Positions 20,390 to 31,067 of a stretch of 64,000 nt of DNA are shown one piece after another. Both the position numbers and the translations under genes were made by a program. The stretch spans positions 124,001 to 188,000 of the forward strand of contig NZ_CP048815.1 in assembly GCF_010977555.1 (NCBI RefSeq). The letters are read 5' to 3'. Source of the DNA: Caulobacter rhizosphaerae (lineage in GTDB: Bacteria; Pseudomonadota; Alphaproteobacteria; Caulobacterales; Caulobacteraceae). Each line of letters opens with the position of its first letter. Within the stretch, counting starts at the first letter, position 1. The notes beneath the pieces are model-generated. The model saw only the letters and a list, made by a program, of their open reading frames with translations. It searched no databases and was not told where the DNA came from.

Positions 20390-20744
20390 CCGTACTGCGA
20401 TCCGGTCAAACCGGTCAGTGTTCAAGGTTCCTTGATTTCCCACATTGAGCTTAACGGTGGGCGTAGATATAGGGTTTAAAAGTCATTAAGGATGTTTCGC
20501 TCGGGCCTGGGCCGAAGTCTATTGCCCTCAGGCCGGGATTCTTGGAGCTAACCTTAGAAGGCGTCCCCACGTGACACGATCGCCTTTTGCAGACTTGCTG
20601 GCCCGTTCGTAAGACCAGACTGCGCCCGGCAGATAGGTGGGTGACGGTGCGCTCGACAGACGAAGAGGCTGTTCTGAACGAAAGAACCGCCGGGCTGCGC
20701 ACCCGGCGGTTTCATGGAGCTTGCCTGAGCGGTCGCGCGAGCCG
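20390..20744. other. Intergenic region with an intrinsic terminator
   Basis: 355 bp with no coding frame I trust. It holds the terminator at 20685-20711 that serves the RTX gene, and less GC-rich sequence around 20450-20600. Confidence 0.5.
20685..20711 (-). terminator. Rho-independent terminator of the RTX-GH12 gene
   Basis: AACCGCCGGG at 20685-20694 pairs with CCCGGCGGTT at 20702-20711 (10-bp stem, 7-nt loop). On the minus strand it is followed by TTCTTTCGTT, as expected for a gene that stops at 20745. Confidence 0.85.
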
Positions 20745-23210
20745 CTACAGGATGAAGTCGGTGCTGTGCAGCGAGGTCACCGAAAGCTGGATCGAGAAGT
20801 CGGTGAGGCCATCGCCATTGACGTCGGCCTGGACCACGACGCCGCCCGTGACCACGCCGTAGCGAAGTTCGCCGGCGACATGATGGAAAGCCTCCTGACC
20901 GATGAAGGCGAAGGGATCGTCCACGCCTCCCGCGACGGCGTCGATAGCGGACAGGTCCATGCGATCGCCCTGGCTGGTCGAGAAGTCGGTGATCTTGTCG
21001 ACGTCGCCGGCCTTGTACGGACCGAAGACGAACAGGTCCGCGCCGGCGCCACCGGTCAGGATGTCCGAAGCGGCTCCACCCGCTAGCTTGTCGGCGAAGG
21101 CGCTTCCGACCAGGGTGTTGGCGAATTCCGAGCCGGTCGCCGTGACGCCCGCGCTGGCCGCCGTGGCGTCGAGATTCTCGAAGCCGGAGACATAGGCCGA
21201 ACCACTGACGACCTGGTTCGTCGTAAAGGTGCTCAGGTCGACTGTCGCGCCGACCTTGAGGATCAGCGTGTCGCGTCCCGAACCGCCGTTGATCAACGAG
21301 TCGGCAGCGTCATAGACGATCTTGTCGTCACCGGCCTGGCCGAGAATCTTGTCCACGCCCGCGCCGCCGTCGAGGAAGTCGTTGCCATTACCGCCGTCGA
21401 GAGTGTCATTGCCCGAGCGGCCGCTCAGCGTATCGGCCCCGTCGCCGCCGAACAGGGTGTCGGCATAGGCGCCGCCGGTCAGGCGGTTGTCGTCGACCGA
21501 GCCGGTGAGCGAGACTGCTCCCGTCGCGGCCGAGGCGTCGACGTCTTCGAAGCCCGTGACGACCGCGCCGCCGACCATCTGGTCGGCCGTGGCGGACAGA
21601 TCCACCGTGGCGGCGACATGCAGCACCAGGGTGTCGTGGCCGTCGCCCCCTTGGACCGTCAAGGTCGTCCCGTCGTAGACGACGCTATCGTCGCCCGAGG
21701 TGTCGGGCAGCGGCTGGGGTTGCTCCGCGGGTTGTTCCGCAGGTTGCTCGGTGGTCGGCTGCGAGGTGGTGGTGGTCACGTTGGACCCTTCCACGTGCAT
21801 GGTGGTCAAGAGGCCGTCGGCGCCTCGGGTCTGGACGTTCAGGTCGAGGTTGTTGATGGTCAGCGAACCAGCGCCCGATACGACTTCAGATCCCAGCTCC
21901 ACCGAGGCGACATAGTCGTTTGAGGAGACGAGATTCAGGCCTTTGAGCGTGGTCAGGATCCCGGCGATGTCGATCTGGCCCTTGGGCGTGTCCTGGTCGA
22001 GGACGACGGCGGTGTAGGTCCAGTCGCCGGTGGTGTTGGCGTAGATCTTGCCGGTGACCGAACCGTTGGAATAGGTCCCCACCTGCGTGCCGAAGGCGTC
22101 GAAGTCGCCCTTGTGCACCCAGACCATGACCTCGGTCGTGACGGTGTCGGCGCCGCCGTTGGGGGTGTCGGTCAGCCAGATGTCGAACGAGACGTTGAAG
22201 CCGCCGGTGTTGCCTTTGTAGCTGACGTCGTAGTCGGCGGTCAGCGCGGTCAGGCTGCTGACCTGAGCGGGTAGGACCGTGGTGATGTCCGAGGCCTTGT
22301 GGCCGCCGCTCATCGGGGCAGGACCGAAGATCACCTCGGGGTAGGCGCGGATCGTGTGCGCCGAGTCGGTGGTCACTGGGAACGACCAATTGAAGGTCGT
22401 CTTGGCCGTCATGTCCGAGGCGCTGTAGACGCTGTCGACGGCGTAGTCGGTACCGTAGACGAGGGAGCCTGGGTTCCAGACGTTGTTGAGCACGTACCAG
22501 CCATGGGCCGTCCAGGCCGCGCCAGGACCCGTCAGCTGGGAATAGCCGGCGGGAATGGCGGCGGGGTCGGCCTTCAGACCAAAATCGTAGGCGGTCAGGC
22601 TGGAGAGCGCCATATCGCGGATGACCAGGCTCTCGCCGTTGGTGAAGCTGAGCTTGACGTCAGCGCCGCTCTGGGTGGCCAGGGTCTTCAGCTGGGCGAA
22701 GCTGGTGACGCCGTAGCCGCTCAGCTGGATGACGTCGCTGCCGGGCTTGAAGTTCATGATGGCGTCGGAGCCGTTGCCGGCCGCGACCTTGAACAGGTCG
22801 CCATGCGCGCCGCCAACCAGCACGTCGTCGCCGGCCAGGCCGTTCAGGGTCGCGCCGACGGTTCCTGCTACGATGATGTTATTGAGGGCGTTGCCGGTCC
22901 CTGCGGTCGAGCCGGCTGAGTTCAGCAGCAGGTTTTCGACGTTGGCCGACAGAGTAGCCGCGCCCCAGAACCGGGCGTCGACCGTGTCGATGCCTTGATT
23001 GGCGTACTCAACCGCGACCGAGGTTCTGTCCCACAGGTAGTAGGTGTCGTCGCCCGCGCCGCCGATCAGCGTATCGCCGCCCGAGCCTTGGAACACGTCG
23101 TTGTTGGCGGTCCCTACCTGAGTTTCCTTGGCCGAACTCTGGGCCGGCCAGTTGTTCGGCGCCGCCGAAAGGAAAAGTTCGACGCCCTTGGCTGTGAAGT
23201 AGCGAGTCAT
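20745..23210 (-). CDS. Secreted RTX protein with a glycoside hydrolase family 12-like domain
   Basis: 821 residues with no N-terminal signal peptide. An N-terminal calcium-repeat-like block (residues ~33-135, e.g. DTLIGGAGDD) precedes a GH12-like catalytic domain (~225-462). The latter contains LNNVWN at 241-246, YPEVIFG, 'SFDIWLTDTP', TTEVMVWV with the likely nucleophile Glu360, and VELGSEVVSGAG with the likely acid/base Glu442. An EQP-rich linker (~486-500) leads to RTX nonapeptide repeats (~518-725, GGxGxDxLxx) and a serralysin-like C-terminal block ending STDFIL. This layout implies type I secretion and attack on beta-glucan or xyloglucan. No T1SS genes are in the window. Confidence 0.85.
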   Translation of the reverse strand: MTRYFTAKGVELFLSAAPNNWPAQSSAKETQVGTANNDVFQGSGGDTLIGGAGDDTYYLWDRTSVAVEYANQGIDTVDARFWGAATLSANVENLLLNSAGSTAGTGNALNNIIVAGTVGATLNGLAGDDVLVGGAHGDLFKVAAGNGSDAIMNFKPGSDVIQLSGYGVTSFAQLKTLATQSGADVKLSFTNGESLVIRDMALSSLTAYDFGLKADPAAIPAGYSQLTGPGAAWTAHGWYVLNNVWNPGSLVYGTDYAVDSVYSASDMTAKTTFNWSFPVTTDSAHTIRAYPEVIFGPAPMSGGHKASDITTVLPAQVSSLTALTADYDVSYKGNTGGFNVSFDIWLTDTPNGGADTVTTEVMVWVHKGDFDAFGTQVGTYSNGSVTGKIYANTTGDWTYTAVVLDQDTPKGQIDIAGILTTLKGLNLVSSNDYVASVELGSEVVSGAGSLTINNLDLNVQTRGADGLLTTMHVEGSNVTTTTSQPTTEQPAEQPAEQPQPLPDTSGDDSVVYDGTTLTVQGGDGHDTLVLHVAATVDLSATADQMVGGAVVTGFEDVDASAATGAVSLTGSVDDNRLTGGAYADTLFGGDGADTLSGRSGNDTLDGGNGNDFLDGGAGVDKILGQAGDDKIVYDAADSLINGGSGRDTLILKVGATVDLSTFTTNQVVSGSAYVSGFENLDATAASAGVTATGSEFANTLVGSAFADKLAGGAASDILTGGAGADLFVFGPYKAGDVDKITDFSTSQGDRMDLSAIDAVAGGVDDPFAFIGQEAFHHVAGELRYGVVTGGVVVQADVNGDGLTDFSIQLSVTSLHSTDFIL

Positions 23211-23935
23211 GTGTCTCTCCGTGGCGAGGAGAGATCAACATTCATCGGTTAACGAGTGGTACAGTGGAGCTATTTGGATAATGTAGGCTCAAGTATAAAA
23301 AATAGGCATTTTGCCATAACGACGATTTACCAGAGACGAGTGCGACATAACGTCCCACGTTACTTAAAAATACAATCAGCGATGGTGTCTGAGATCGACA
23401 AGATTTTTTCGACCCCAAGTCTTTTCTTGTTGCGCCGTCTGTTCTTTAGAGGGGGCGTTCCAGGAAGACACCGCAGTCAAGGGGCCGCCTGGCGTTACAT
23501 GCGGCCAGGTTCGTCACAGACTAAAACACCCATCTTTGGCGCCGCAGCAAACCTGATCCTGGAGCCCCGACCGCCGAGGATTGGATTGCGTACTGCTGAA
23601 CCAGACGAGCTGCCGCGGCGCCTGTGTTCGAAGGCGGCGTCAGGAGGCGTATCCTGGAGAAGCGAGCGCGCGCCCGAGGAGTCGCCTGGCGACAGGTCGC
23701 TGCGAGGGCATTGAAGGAAATAAACCCTGACGGGGTCGTCCTATGAATTCTCAATTGTTATACACTTATGCATTATGAGAATATCTTCAGTATCATGAGA
23801 TAAAGTTGCTGAGCCTATTGGGCGGCTGTGGACCGGGGTGGGCGGATCCGGAACATCACTCCTGGCGTAGATCCAAATAAAAAGGGCTCGCCTTAATCGG
23901 CGAGCCCTTTACAGAGTAAGAAATCGACGAGCGGC
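23211..23935. other. Long, relatively AT-rich intergenic region, 725 bp
   Basis: This stretch includes AT-rich runs (for example around 23280-23420 and 23740-23880) unlike the flanking genes. It contains the promoter region of the RTX gene on its left side and the fadB-side terminator at 23881-23910. Open frames here (23256-23714 plus, 23521-23754 minus) have no recognisable family and unusual composition; I do not call them. Confidence 0.5.
23881..23910 (-). terminator. Rho-independent terminator of the thiolase-FadB operon
   Basis: AAAGGGCTCGCC at 23881-23892 pairs with GGCGAGCCCTTT at 23899-23910 (12-bp stem, 6-nt loop). Minus-strand transcripts then read a T-rich tail. It lies 26 bp past the stop of the FadB-like gene. 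Confidence 0.9.
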
Positions 23936-26122
23936 TTAGGCTGCCGCGCGCTCCTTGGCCCCGAACCGGCCGTAGAAAGTCTCGCCCTTGGCGGCCATGT
24001 CGCGCAGCAATTGTGGCGGCGAGAAACGCGCGCCGTGCTTCTGCGCCAAAGCGTCGCAGGCCTTAACAAATTCGGCTGCGCCCAGGCCGTCGATCAGGCT
24101 GATCGGGCCGCCCGTCCAGGGCGCGAAGCCCCAGCCCAGGATGGCGCCGACATCGGCCTCGCGCGGATCGGTGATCACGCCCTCCTCGAAGCAGCGGGCG
24201 GCTTCCACGGCCTGGCGATAGAGGAGCCGGGTGCGGATCTCCTCGATGCCGACCTTGTCGACCTCGGCGATCCTGACCGGCGCCAGGTCGGACAGGCCTT
24301 TCCACAGAACCTTGGGACCGTTTTCCGGATAGTCGTAGAAGCCCTTGCCGTTCTTGCGGCCATAGCGGCCCTCGCCCTCGACCATCTTCTCGATGATCGT
24401 GGTGAAGGGACGCTCCTCGTACTTGTCGCCCAGGTCCTTCTTGGTCTGCTGGGCGATCTTGTAGGAGAGGTCCAGCGCGACGTCGTCGTGCATCTCCAGC
24501 GGACCACGTGGCATGCCGGTGGCCCGGCCGACATTGTCGATGATGGCCGGGGCGTAGCCGTCGGACAGCAGTTCCATGCCTTCCTGCACGAAGGTGCCGA
24601 AGCAGCGGCTGGTGTAGAAGCCGCGGCTGTCGTTGACGACGATCGGGGTCTTCTTGATCTTCAGGACGTAGTCGATCGACTTGGCCAGGGCCTCCTGGGA
24701 GGTCTCCTCGCCCATGATCAGCTCGACCAGGCCCATCTTGTCGACCGGCGAGAAGAAGTGGATGCCGATGAACGACGCGGGACGCACCGAGGCCTTGGCC
24801 AAGCCGGTGATCGGCAGGGTCGAGGTGTTGGAGCCGAAGATCGCGGTGTCGGCCAGTTGGGCCTCGGCCTTCCGGGTCACCTCGGCCTTGACGTCGCGGT
24901 TTTCGAACACGGCCTCGACCACCAGGTCGCTGCCCTTGACGCTGGCGTAGTCGGCGGTGGGGTGGATCAGGGCGAGGATGGCCTCGCCCTTCTCCTGGGT
25001 CATCTTTCCTCGCGAAACGGCCTTCTTGACCAGGCCCTCGGCGTAGCCCTTGCCCTTGTCGGCGGCTTCCTGGGTCTGGTCGATCAGCACCGTCTCGATG
25101 CCGGCCATCGCCTGGACGTAGGCGATGCCCGCGCCCATCATGCCGGCGCCCAGAACGGCCACTTTCTTGACGTCGTAGTGCGGCACGCCGGCCGGCCGGC
25201 CCGAGCCCTTGCCCAGCTCTTGGAGAGACAGGAACAGGGTGCGGATCATCCCCTTGGCCTGGGGCGACATCAGGGTCTTGAGGAAGTAGCGGGTCTCGAT
25301 GCGGATCGCCGCGTCGAACGGCACCTGCAGGCCCTCGTAGACCGCCTTCATGATGTTCAGCTGGGCGGGATAGTTGCCGTAGGTCTGCTTGCGCAGCATG
25401 GCGTTGCCCATGATGAATACCTGGCTGCCGCTGGCCGTGTAGGGCCCGCCACCGGGAATCTTGAAGTCCTTTTTGTCCCATGGCGCGACCGCGTCGCCCT
25501 TGGTCTTGACCCAGGTCTTGGCCGCCTCGACCACCTGGTCGGCGGGAACCACCTCATGCACGACCTTGAAGCCCAGGGCTTCGGCCGGCTTCATCGACTT
25601 GCCCTCCAGCAGGAAGGGGGCGGCGGCCATCACGCCCATCAGGCGGGTCAGGCGCTGGGTGCCGCCGCCGCCCGGCAGCAGGCCGACCTTGGCCTCCGGC
25701 AGGGACAGCTGGATCTTCGGGTTGTCGGCGACCACGCGGTAGTGGCAGGCCAGGGTCATTTCCAGGCCGCCGCCCATCGCCAGGCCGTTGATCGCGGCGG
25801 CGACCGGCTTGCCGCCGGTCTCGAGCGCGCGGAAGGCCTTGTTCAGGGCGAAGCCGGCCTCGAACGCCGCCTTCAGGTCGCCCGAACCGAAGCCGCCCTC
25901 GGCCCCGCCCAGTTCGCCCAGGTCGGCGCCGGCGCAGAAGCCGGTGGTCTTGCCCGAGGTGATCACCGCGCCCTTGATGGCGGCGTCGGACTTGAGGGTC
26001 TCGACCACTTCACCGATCTCGCGGATCACCGAGGCGGTCAGGGTGTTCATCGAGCGGCCGGGCACGTCGAAGGTGACCAGGGCGATGCCGTCGCCGTCGA
26101 CCTCGATCTTGAAGTTTTCCAT
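23936..26122 (-). CDS. fadB: Enoyl-CoA hydratase/3-hydroxyacyl-CoA dehydrogenase, bifunctional (FadB/FadJ-type)
   Basis: 728 residues. The N-terminal crotonase domain (~1-190) shows 'SGKTTGFCAGADLGEL' and 'AINGLAMGGGLEMTLACHYRV', with a Glu in 'LSLPEAKVGLLPGGGG'. The central NAD-binding domain (~325-500) has 'VAVLGAGMMGAGIAYVQAMAG' and 'IGIHFFSPVDKMGLVELI' with the catalytic His. The C-terminal HAD domain has SRCFGTFVQEGMELL. It performs hydration and NAD-dependent oxidation steps of beta-oxidation. It is 19 bp downstream of the thiolase gene. FadJ would be an equally fair name. Confidence 0.95.
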   Translation of the reverse strand: MENFKIEVDGDGIALVTFDVPGRSMNTLTASVIREIGEVVETLKSDAAIKGAVITSGKTTGFCAGADLGELGGAEGGFGSGDLKAAFEAGFALNKAFRALETGGKPVAAAINGLAMGGGLEMTLACHYRVVADNPKIQLSLPEAKVGLLPGGGGTQRLTRLMGVMAAAPFLLEGKSMKPAEALGFKVVHEVVPADQVVEAAKTWVKTKGDAVAPWDKKDFKIPGGGPYTASGSQVFIMGNAMLRKQTYGNYPAQLNIMKAVYEGLQVPFDAAIRIETRYFLKTLMSPQAKGMIRTLFLSLQELGKGSGRPAGVPHYDVKKVAVLGAGMMGAGIAYVQAMAGIETVLIDQTQEAADKGKGYAEGLVKKAVSRGKMTQEKGEAILALIHPTADYASVKGSDLVVEAVFENRDVKAEVTRKAEAQLADTAIFGSNTSTLPITGLAKASVRPASFIGIHFFSPVDKMGLVELIMGEETSQEALAKSIDYVLKIKKTPIVVNDSRGFYTSRCFGTFVQEGMELLSDGYAPAIIDNVGRATGMPRGPLEMHDDVALDLSYKIAQQTKKDLGDKYEERPFTTIIEKMVEGEGRYGRKNGKGFYDYPENGPKVLWKGLSDLAPVRIAEVDKVGIEEIRTRLLYRQAVEAARCFEEGVITDPREADVGAILGWGFAPWTGGPISLIDGLGAAEFVKACDALAQKHGARFSPPQLLRDMAAKGETFYGRFGAKERAAA

Positions 26123-26141
26123 TGTCGTTGGTCCTTGGATC

Positions 26142-27347
<1,206 letters not shown>

Positions 27348-27428
27348 TTGATGGCTCCTTCCTGCGTAGGCTTGGAGGGTTCGTTAACCAAAAGAGCGTC
27401 TGATTCCGGGGGTTTGGAGATCAGGACG

Positions 27429-28361
27429 ATGACGGCAGCCGAGCGCTCGACGGACGTGGCCCACCCGGTGGTGAGCGACTTCATCGCGCGCGGCTATCAT
27501 GTGTTTGACGGCGGTGTGGATCCGGCGGCGGCGAGCGCCCTGCTGGCCAAAATCCGCGCGCTGCGGACGTTCGACGCGGACCTTTTCCTCTCGGAAGCCG
27601 AGTTCGACGCCGACCCGCAATATATCGGGGTGAACCCCGCGCCCGGCCGCAACCTGCTGGAGCGGTTCGAGGACGACCTGGCGTTCGTTGAGACGGACCC
27701 CGCGATCGTCGCCGCCCTGACCGCCCTGCTGGGCGACGGCTACGAGATCCTGCTCAAGAAGCTGATCTGCGGCGTGCCCGCCAGCGTCGTGCCCGATTGG
27801 CTGAAGGCCCGTATCGCCGGCAATCCGGTCAACAACCTGGGCGCCTATGTGAAGGCCCCGTTCCGGGACATCACCTATTTCTACGGCATCGACTTCCATC
27901 AGGACCTGATCGACTACAAGGACCGGGAAGCCGACTTCATCACCCTGTACGTCTACCTGCACGACGTGGGGACGCACGACGCCCCGCTGTTCCTGCTGGA
28001 GGACAGCCACATGCTGGGTGGGACGTTGTTCCCACACGACCTGACCAAAAACGAAGTCGGCTGGCTCTATCGTGACGGGCGCGGCCATGAGGTCCAAACC
28101 CGGCAGCACCTGCTGACAGGCAAGACGGGCTACGCGGCCATGTGGCATGCCTGCACCCTGCACGGCACCCAGCCTGACGCCGCCGACAACGAGCGCCTCT
28201 CCCTGCGCTACCTGATCGCCCGCAAGCCGGGCTTGGCGGCGCCGGGCATGGACGCGGTCAACGCCACCCTGCTGGGGCCGCTCAGCCTGGAAGCCACGCG
28301 CCAGGACCTGGACGCGCGGGGCGCGGCCCAGATCAAGGCCAACAGCGTCAACAAGGCCTAG
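27429..28361 (+). CDS. Phytanoyl-CoA dioxygenase-family Fe(II)/2-oxoglutarate oxygenase
   Basis: 310 residues from the ATG at 27429, which has GGAG/AGG just upstream; the frame is open far to the left but that part is antisense to fadA. The iron-binding facial triad appears as H-x-D in 'YGIDFHQDLIDYKD' and a distal His in 'MWHACTLHGTQPDA', with an Arg in 'LSLRYLIARK' to hold 2-oxoglutarate. Members hydroxylate fatty acyl-CoAs, amino acids or secondary metabolites; the substrate here is unknown. It is divergent from the fadA-fadB operon. Confidence 0.85.
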   Translation: MTAAERSTDVAHPVVSDFIARGYHVFDGGVDPAAASALLAKIRALRTFDADLFLSEAEFDADPQYIGVNPAPGRNLLERFEDDLAFVETDPAIVAALTALLGDGYEILLKKLICGVPASVVPDWLKARIAGNPVNNLGAYVKAPFRDITYFYGIDFHQDLIDYKDREADFITLYVYLHDVGTHDAPLFLLEDSHMLGGTLFPHDLTKNEVGWLYRDGRGHEVQTRQHLLTGKTGYAAMWHACTLHGTQPDAADNERLSLRYLIARKPGLAAPGMDAVNATLLGPLSLEATRQDLDARGAAQIKANSVNKA

Positions 28362-28369
28362 GGGCTGGA

Positions 28370-28732
28370 TCACTTCCAGCTTCCGATTGGCGATCTGGCG
28401 ATTGGCGCGCAGGCCAGACCTCGGGCCGTGGCCTTGGCGCTGTAGGTCACGCGATAGCCGAACTCAGGCGCAGGCAGGGCGCAGGCCTTGAACCCTGGCG
28501 TGGTCACCGACAAGGCCCAGTCGGCCACCTTCGAGCGCAGCAGGTTGTTGCACTGGTCGACATTGACCTTCAGCGGCAGCTCGAAGTCGCCTGGCGGTTT
28601 GGAGCCGGGCCGCTTGGACACCAGCCTGCCCGTGAAGAACAGCGGGCGAGGACCGGCGGCGCGGACGCAGACGACCGCCGAGCGGCTGTCGGCGGCGACC
28701 TGGGCGGGCGGCGGGGCGACGGCGATCAGCAT
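28370..28732 (-). CDS. Hypothetical protein
   Basis: 120 residues from the ATG at 28732, which overlaps the upstream stop as TGATG. It begins with a hydrophobic stretch (MLIAVAPPPAQVAADS) that may be a weak signal peptide, and contains four cysteines (VVCVRAAG, DQCNNLL, KACALP, LACAPIA), consistent with an exported disulfide-bonded protein. I recognise no family. It forms a pair with the upstream hypothetical gene. Confidence 0.6.
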   Translation of the reverse strand: MLIAVAPPPAQVAADSRSAVVCVRAAGPRPLFFTGRLVSKRPGSKPPGDFELPLKVNVDQCNNLLRSKVADWALSVTTPGFKACALPAPEFGYRVTYSAKATARGLACAPIARSPIGSWK

Positions 28733-29115
28733 CAGCGGGTCTCCTTGCAGGTCAGCCGGCCAAACAGGCTCTTGCGATAGATGAACGTCAGGCGCTGGCC
28801 GGGACGGGGCGGCGCCGTCACGCGGCAAAGGGCGTCGCCGTGGCGGTCAACGGGCAGGTCGCCGGCCGCCGCCGGCTGGCCCGACCAGACCACCATCTGC
28901 GGCTTGGCCAAGGAGAGCGCGTCGAAGGTGGCGCAGCCGGTCTGGCCGGCGGCGACGACGGGAAACGGGATCTGCGCCACCGGTTCGCGATAGGTGAGGC
29001 TGGTCCCCGACAGCTTGGCCGAGGTGGTCTTGAAGCGGCCGTCGTGCACCAGTCCGTGCGCGGCCGTGTCGGTCGCGTTGGTCAGGCACAGGACGACGGC
29101 GGCTTCAAGCAGCAT
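28732..29115 (-). CDS. Exported hypothetical protein (paired)
   Basis: 127 residues. The start reads MLLEAAVVLCLTNATDTA, hydrophobic but without a clear cleavage site. It contains cysteines in 'TGCATFDALSL', 'DALCRVT' and 'RLTCKETR'. The region 'VPVVAAGQTGC..FDAL' and the paired neighbour suggest two related exported proteins, both in the same coupled unit. No function can be assigned. Confidence 0.6.
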   Translation of the reverse strand: MLLEAAVVLCLTNATDTAAHGLVHDGRFKTTSAKLSGTSLTYREPVAQIPFPVVAAGQTGCATFDALSLAKPQMVVWSGQPAAAGDLPVDRHGDALCRVTAPPRPGQRLTFIYRKSLFGRLTCKETR

Positions 29116-29173
29116 GGCTAGAACGCCCTCGCGATCGAGCCGCAGCGGTCGATAACGTCGAGCACGCCCATGA

Positions 29174-30964
29174 TCAGAAGGCCTCCGCCGGCAGGGCCAT
29201 CAGCGTCTCCGAACCCGTCTTCAGCTTGGCCAGGTGAGCGCCCGCGTCAGGCAGGATGCGCTCGATGAAGTATCTGGCCGTGACGACCTTGGTCGTGAAG
29301 AAAGGATCCGTCGAGCCGGCGGCGATCTTGGCGTTGGCCGCCTTGACCATCAGGCACCACATGTAGGCCAGGCCCGTCAGGCCGAAGAGGTGCATGTAGT
29401 CGGTCGAGGCAGCCCCGGCGTTGTCGGGGTTCTGCAGGCCGTTCTGCATCAACCACATCGTGCCGTCCTGCAACTGGGCCTTTACCCCGGCCAGGGCGTC
29501 GACGAACGGCTTCAGCTCGGCGTCGCCGTCGTTCTCGCCGACGAACTGGTCGATCTCCTGGAAGAAGGTCATCACGCCGCGGCCGCCCTTGGAGGCGAGC
29601 TTGCGGCCGACCAGGTCCAGGGCCTGGATGCCGTTGGTGCCTTCGTAGATCAGGGCGATGCGGACGTCGCGCAGGTACTGGCTGGCCGGGAAATGCTCGG
29701 TGAAGCCGCTGCCGCCGTGCACCTGCATGGCGTCCGAGCAGATCTTGAAACCCTTGTCGGTCAGGTAGCCTTTCAGCACCGGCGTCATCAGGCCCATATA
29801 ATCCTCGGCCTTGGCGCGGACGGCCTCGTCGGGATGGTGGTGGGCCAGGTCGCCGTGCAGGGCGGTCCAGAACAGGAAGGCGCGGCCGCCTTCGATCAGG
29901 GCCTTGCTCTCCAGCAGCATGCGGCGCACGTCCGGGTGGACGATGATCGGGTCGGCCGGGCCGTCGGGGTTCTTCGGGCCGGTCAGCGAGCGCCCTTGCA
30001 GGCGGTCCTTGGCGAAGGCGGCGGCGGCCTGGTAGGCGGCCTCGGCCTGGGCGATGCCCTGCAGGCCGACGCCCAGCCGGGCCTCGTTCATCATCACGAA
30101 CATCAGCTTCAGGCCGCTGTTCTCCTCGCCGATCAGCCAGCCCTTGGCGTCCTCGTACTGCATCACGCAGGTGGCGTTGCCGTGGATGCCCATCTTCTCC
30201 TCGAGGCCGACGCACTTGACGCCCTCGTTGCGCTCGCCGACCGAACCGTCGGCCTTGGGCAGGAACTTCGGCACGATGAACAGGCTGATGCCCTTCACGC
30301 CGGCGGGGGCGCCCTCGATACGGGCCAGCACCAGGTGGACGATGTTGTCCGACATGTCGTGCTCGCCGGCGCTGATCCAGATCTTCTGGCCGGTGATGCG
30401 ATAGCTGCCGTCGGCTTCCGGAACCGCCTTGGTGCGCAGCAGGCCCAGGTCCGTGCCGCAGTGCGGCTCGGTCAGGTTCATGGTGCCGGTCCATTCGCCC
30501 GAGATCATCTTGGGCAGGTAGGTCTGCTTCTGGGCGTCGCTGCCGCCGGTGTGGATGGCCGAATAGGCGCCGTGAGCCAGGCCCGGATACATCGAGAAAG
30601 CCATGTTGGCCGAGCTCGACATCTCGCTGAACGACAGGTTGACGACGTGAGGCAGGCCCTGGCCGCCGTAAGCGGGATCCGAGCCCAGGCCTGTCCAGCC
30701 GCCTTCGCACAGCTGCTTGTAGGCTTCCTTGAAGCCATCCGGCGTCTTGACGGTGAAGTCCTTGTTCCAGACGCAGCCCTGCTTGTCGCCGACGCTGTTC
30801 AGCGGAGCCAGAACCTCGCCGGTGAACTGGGCGGCGGCCTCGAGAATCTGCTCGACGGTCTCGAACGGCGCATCGGCGAAGCTGGGCAGGGCGCCGTGCT
30901 GATCGATGTCGAGCACGTCGCGCAGGATGAAGGCGTGATCGCGAACGGGCGGCTGGTAGGTCAT
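29174..30964 (-). CDS. Acyl-CoA dehydrogenase, large type with C-terminal extension
   Basis: 596 residues from the ATG at 30964; a longer frame upstream overlaps the regulator. Features are 'NLTEPHCGTDLGLLRTKA', 'GQKIWISAGEHDMSDNIVH' and the catalytic base Glu in 'LIYEGTNGIQALDLVGRKL'. The ~150-residue C-terminal extension (pfam12806-like) is present. This form includes 3-methylmercaptopropionyl-CoA dehydrogenase (DmdC)-like and medium/long-chain enzymes; the substrate cannot be fixed from sequence. It lies 103 bp downstream of the MerR regulator on the same strand. Confidence 0.93.
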   Translation of the reverse strand: MTYQPPVRDHAFILRDVLDIDQHGALPSFADAPFETVEQILEAAAQFTGEVLAPLNSVGDKQGCVWNKDFTVKTPDGFKEAYKQLCEGGWTGLGSDPAYGGQGLPHVVNLSFSEMSSSANMAFSMYPGLAHGAYSAIHTGGSDAQKQTYLPKMISGEWTGTMNLTEPHCGTDLGLLRTKAVPEADGSYRITGQKIWISAGEHDMSDNIVHLVLARIEGAPAGVKGISLFIVPKFLPKADGSVGERNEGVKCVGLEEKMGIHGNATCVMQYEDAKGWLIGEENSGLKLMFVMMNEARLGVGLQGIAQAEAAYQAAAAFAKDRLQGRSLTGPKNPDGPADPIIVHPDVRRMLLESKALIEGGRAFLFWTALHGDLAHHHPDEAVRAKAEDYMGLMTPVLKGYLTDKGFKICSDAMQVHGGSGFTEHFPASQYLRDVRIALIYEGTNGIQALDLVGRKLASKGGRGVMTFFQEIDQFVGENDGDAELKPFVDALAGVKAQLQDGTMWLMQNGLQNPDNAGAASTDYMHLFGLTGLAYMWCLMVKAANAKIAAGSTDPFFTTKVVTARYFIERILPDAGAHLAKLKTGSETLMALPAEAF

Positions 30965-31067
30965 GAAGCGGTCCTGGTCAGTCGGATCGGGGAATGGCGG
31001 GTCGGGGAGGAAAGAGGCGGCCTTCGCGCGTCGTTCCGGTCTTGAAGGAACAGCGCGGATCTTAGGT

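Noticed and set aside
23256..23754. Open frames on both strands in the AT-rich gap
   Set aside because: No recognisable domain, conflicting strands and composition unlike neighbouring genes.
29118..29171. 17-codon frame MGVLDVIDRCGSIARAF between the acyl-CoA dehydrogenase and hypothetical genes
   Set aside because: Too short, no leader-peptide context or ribosome site.
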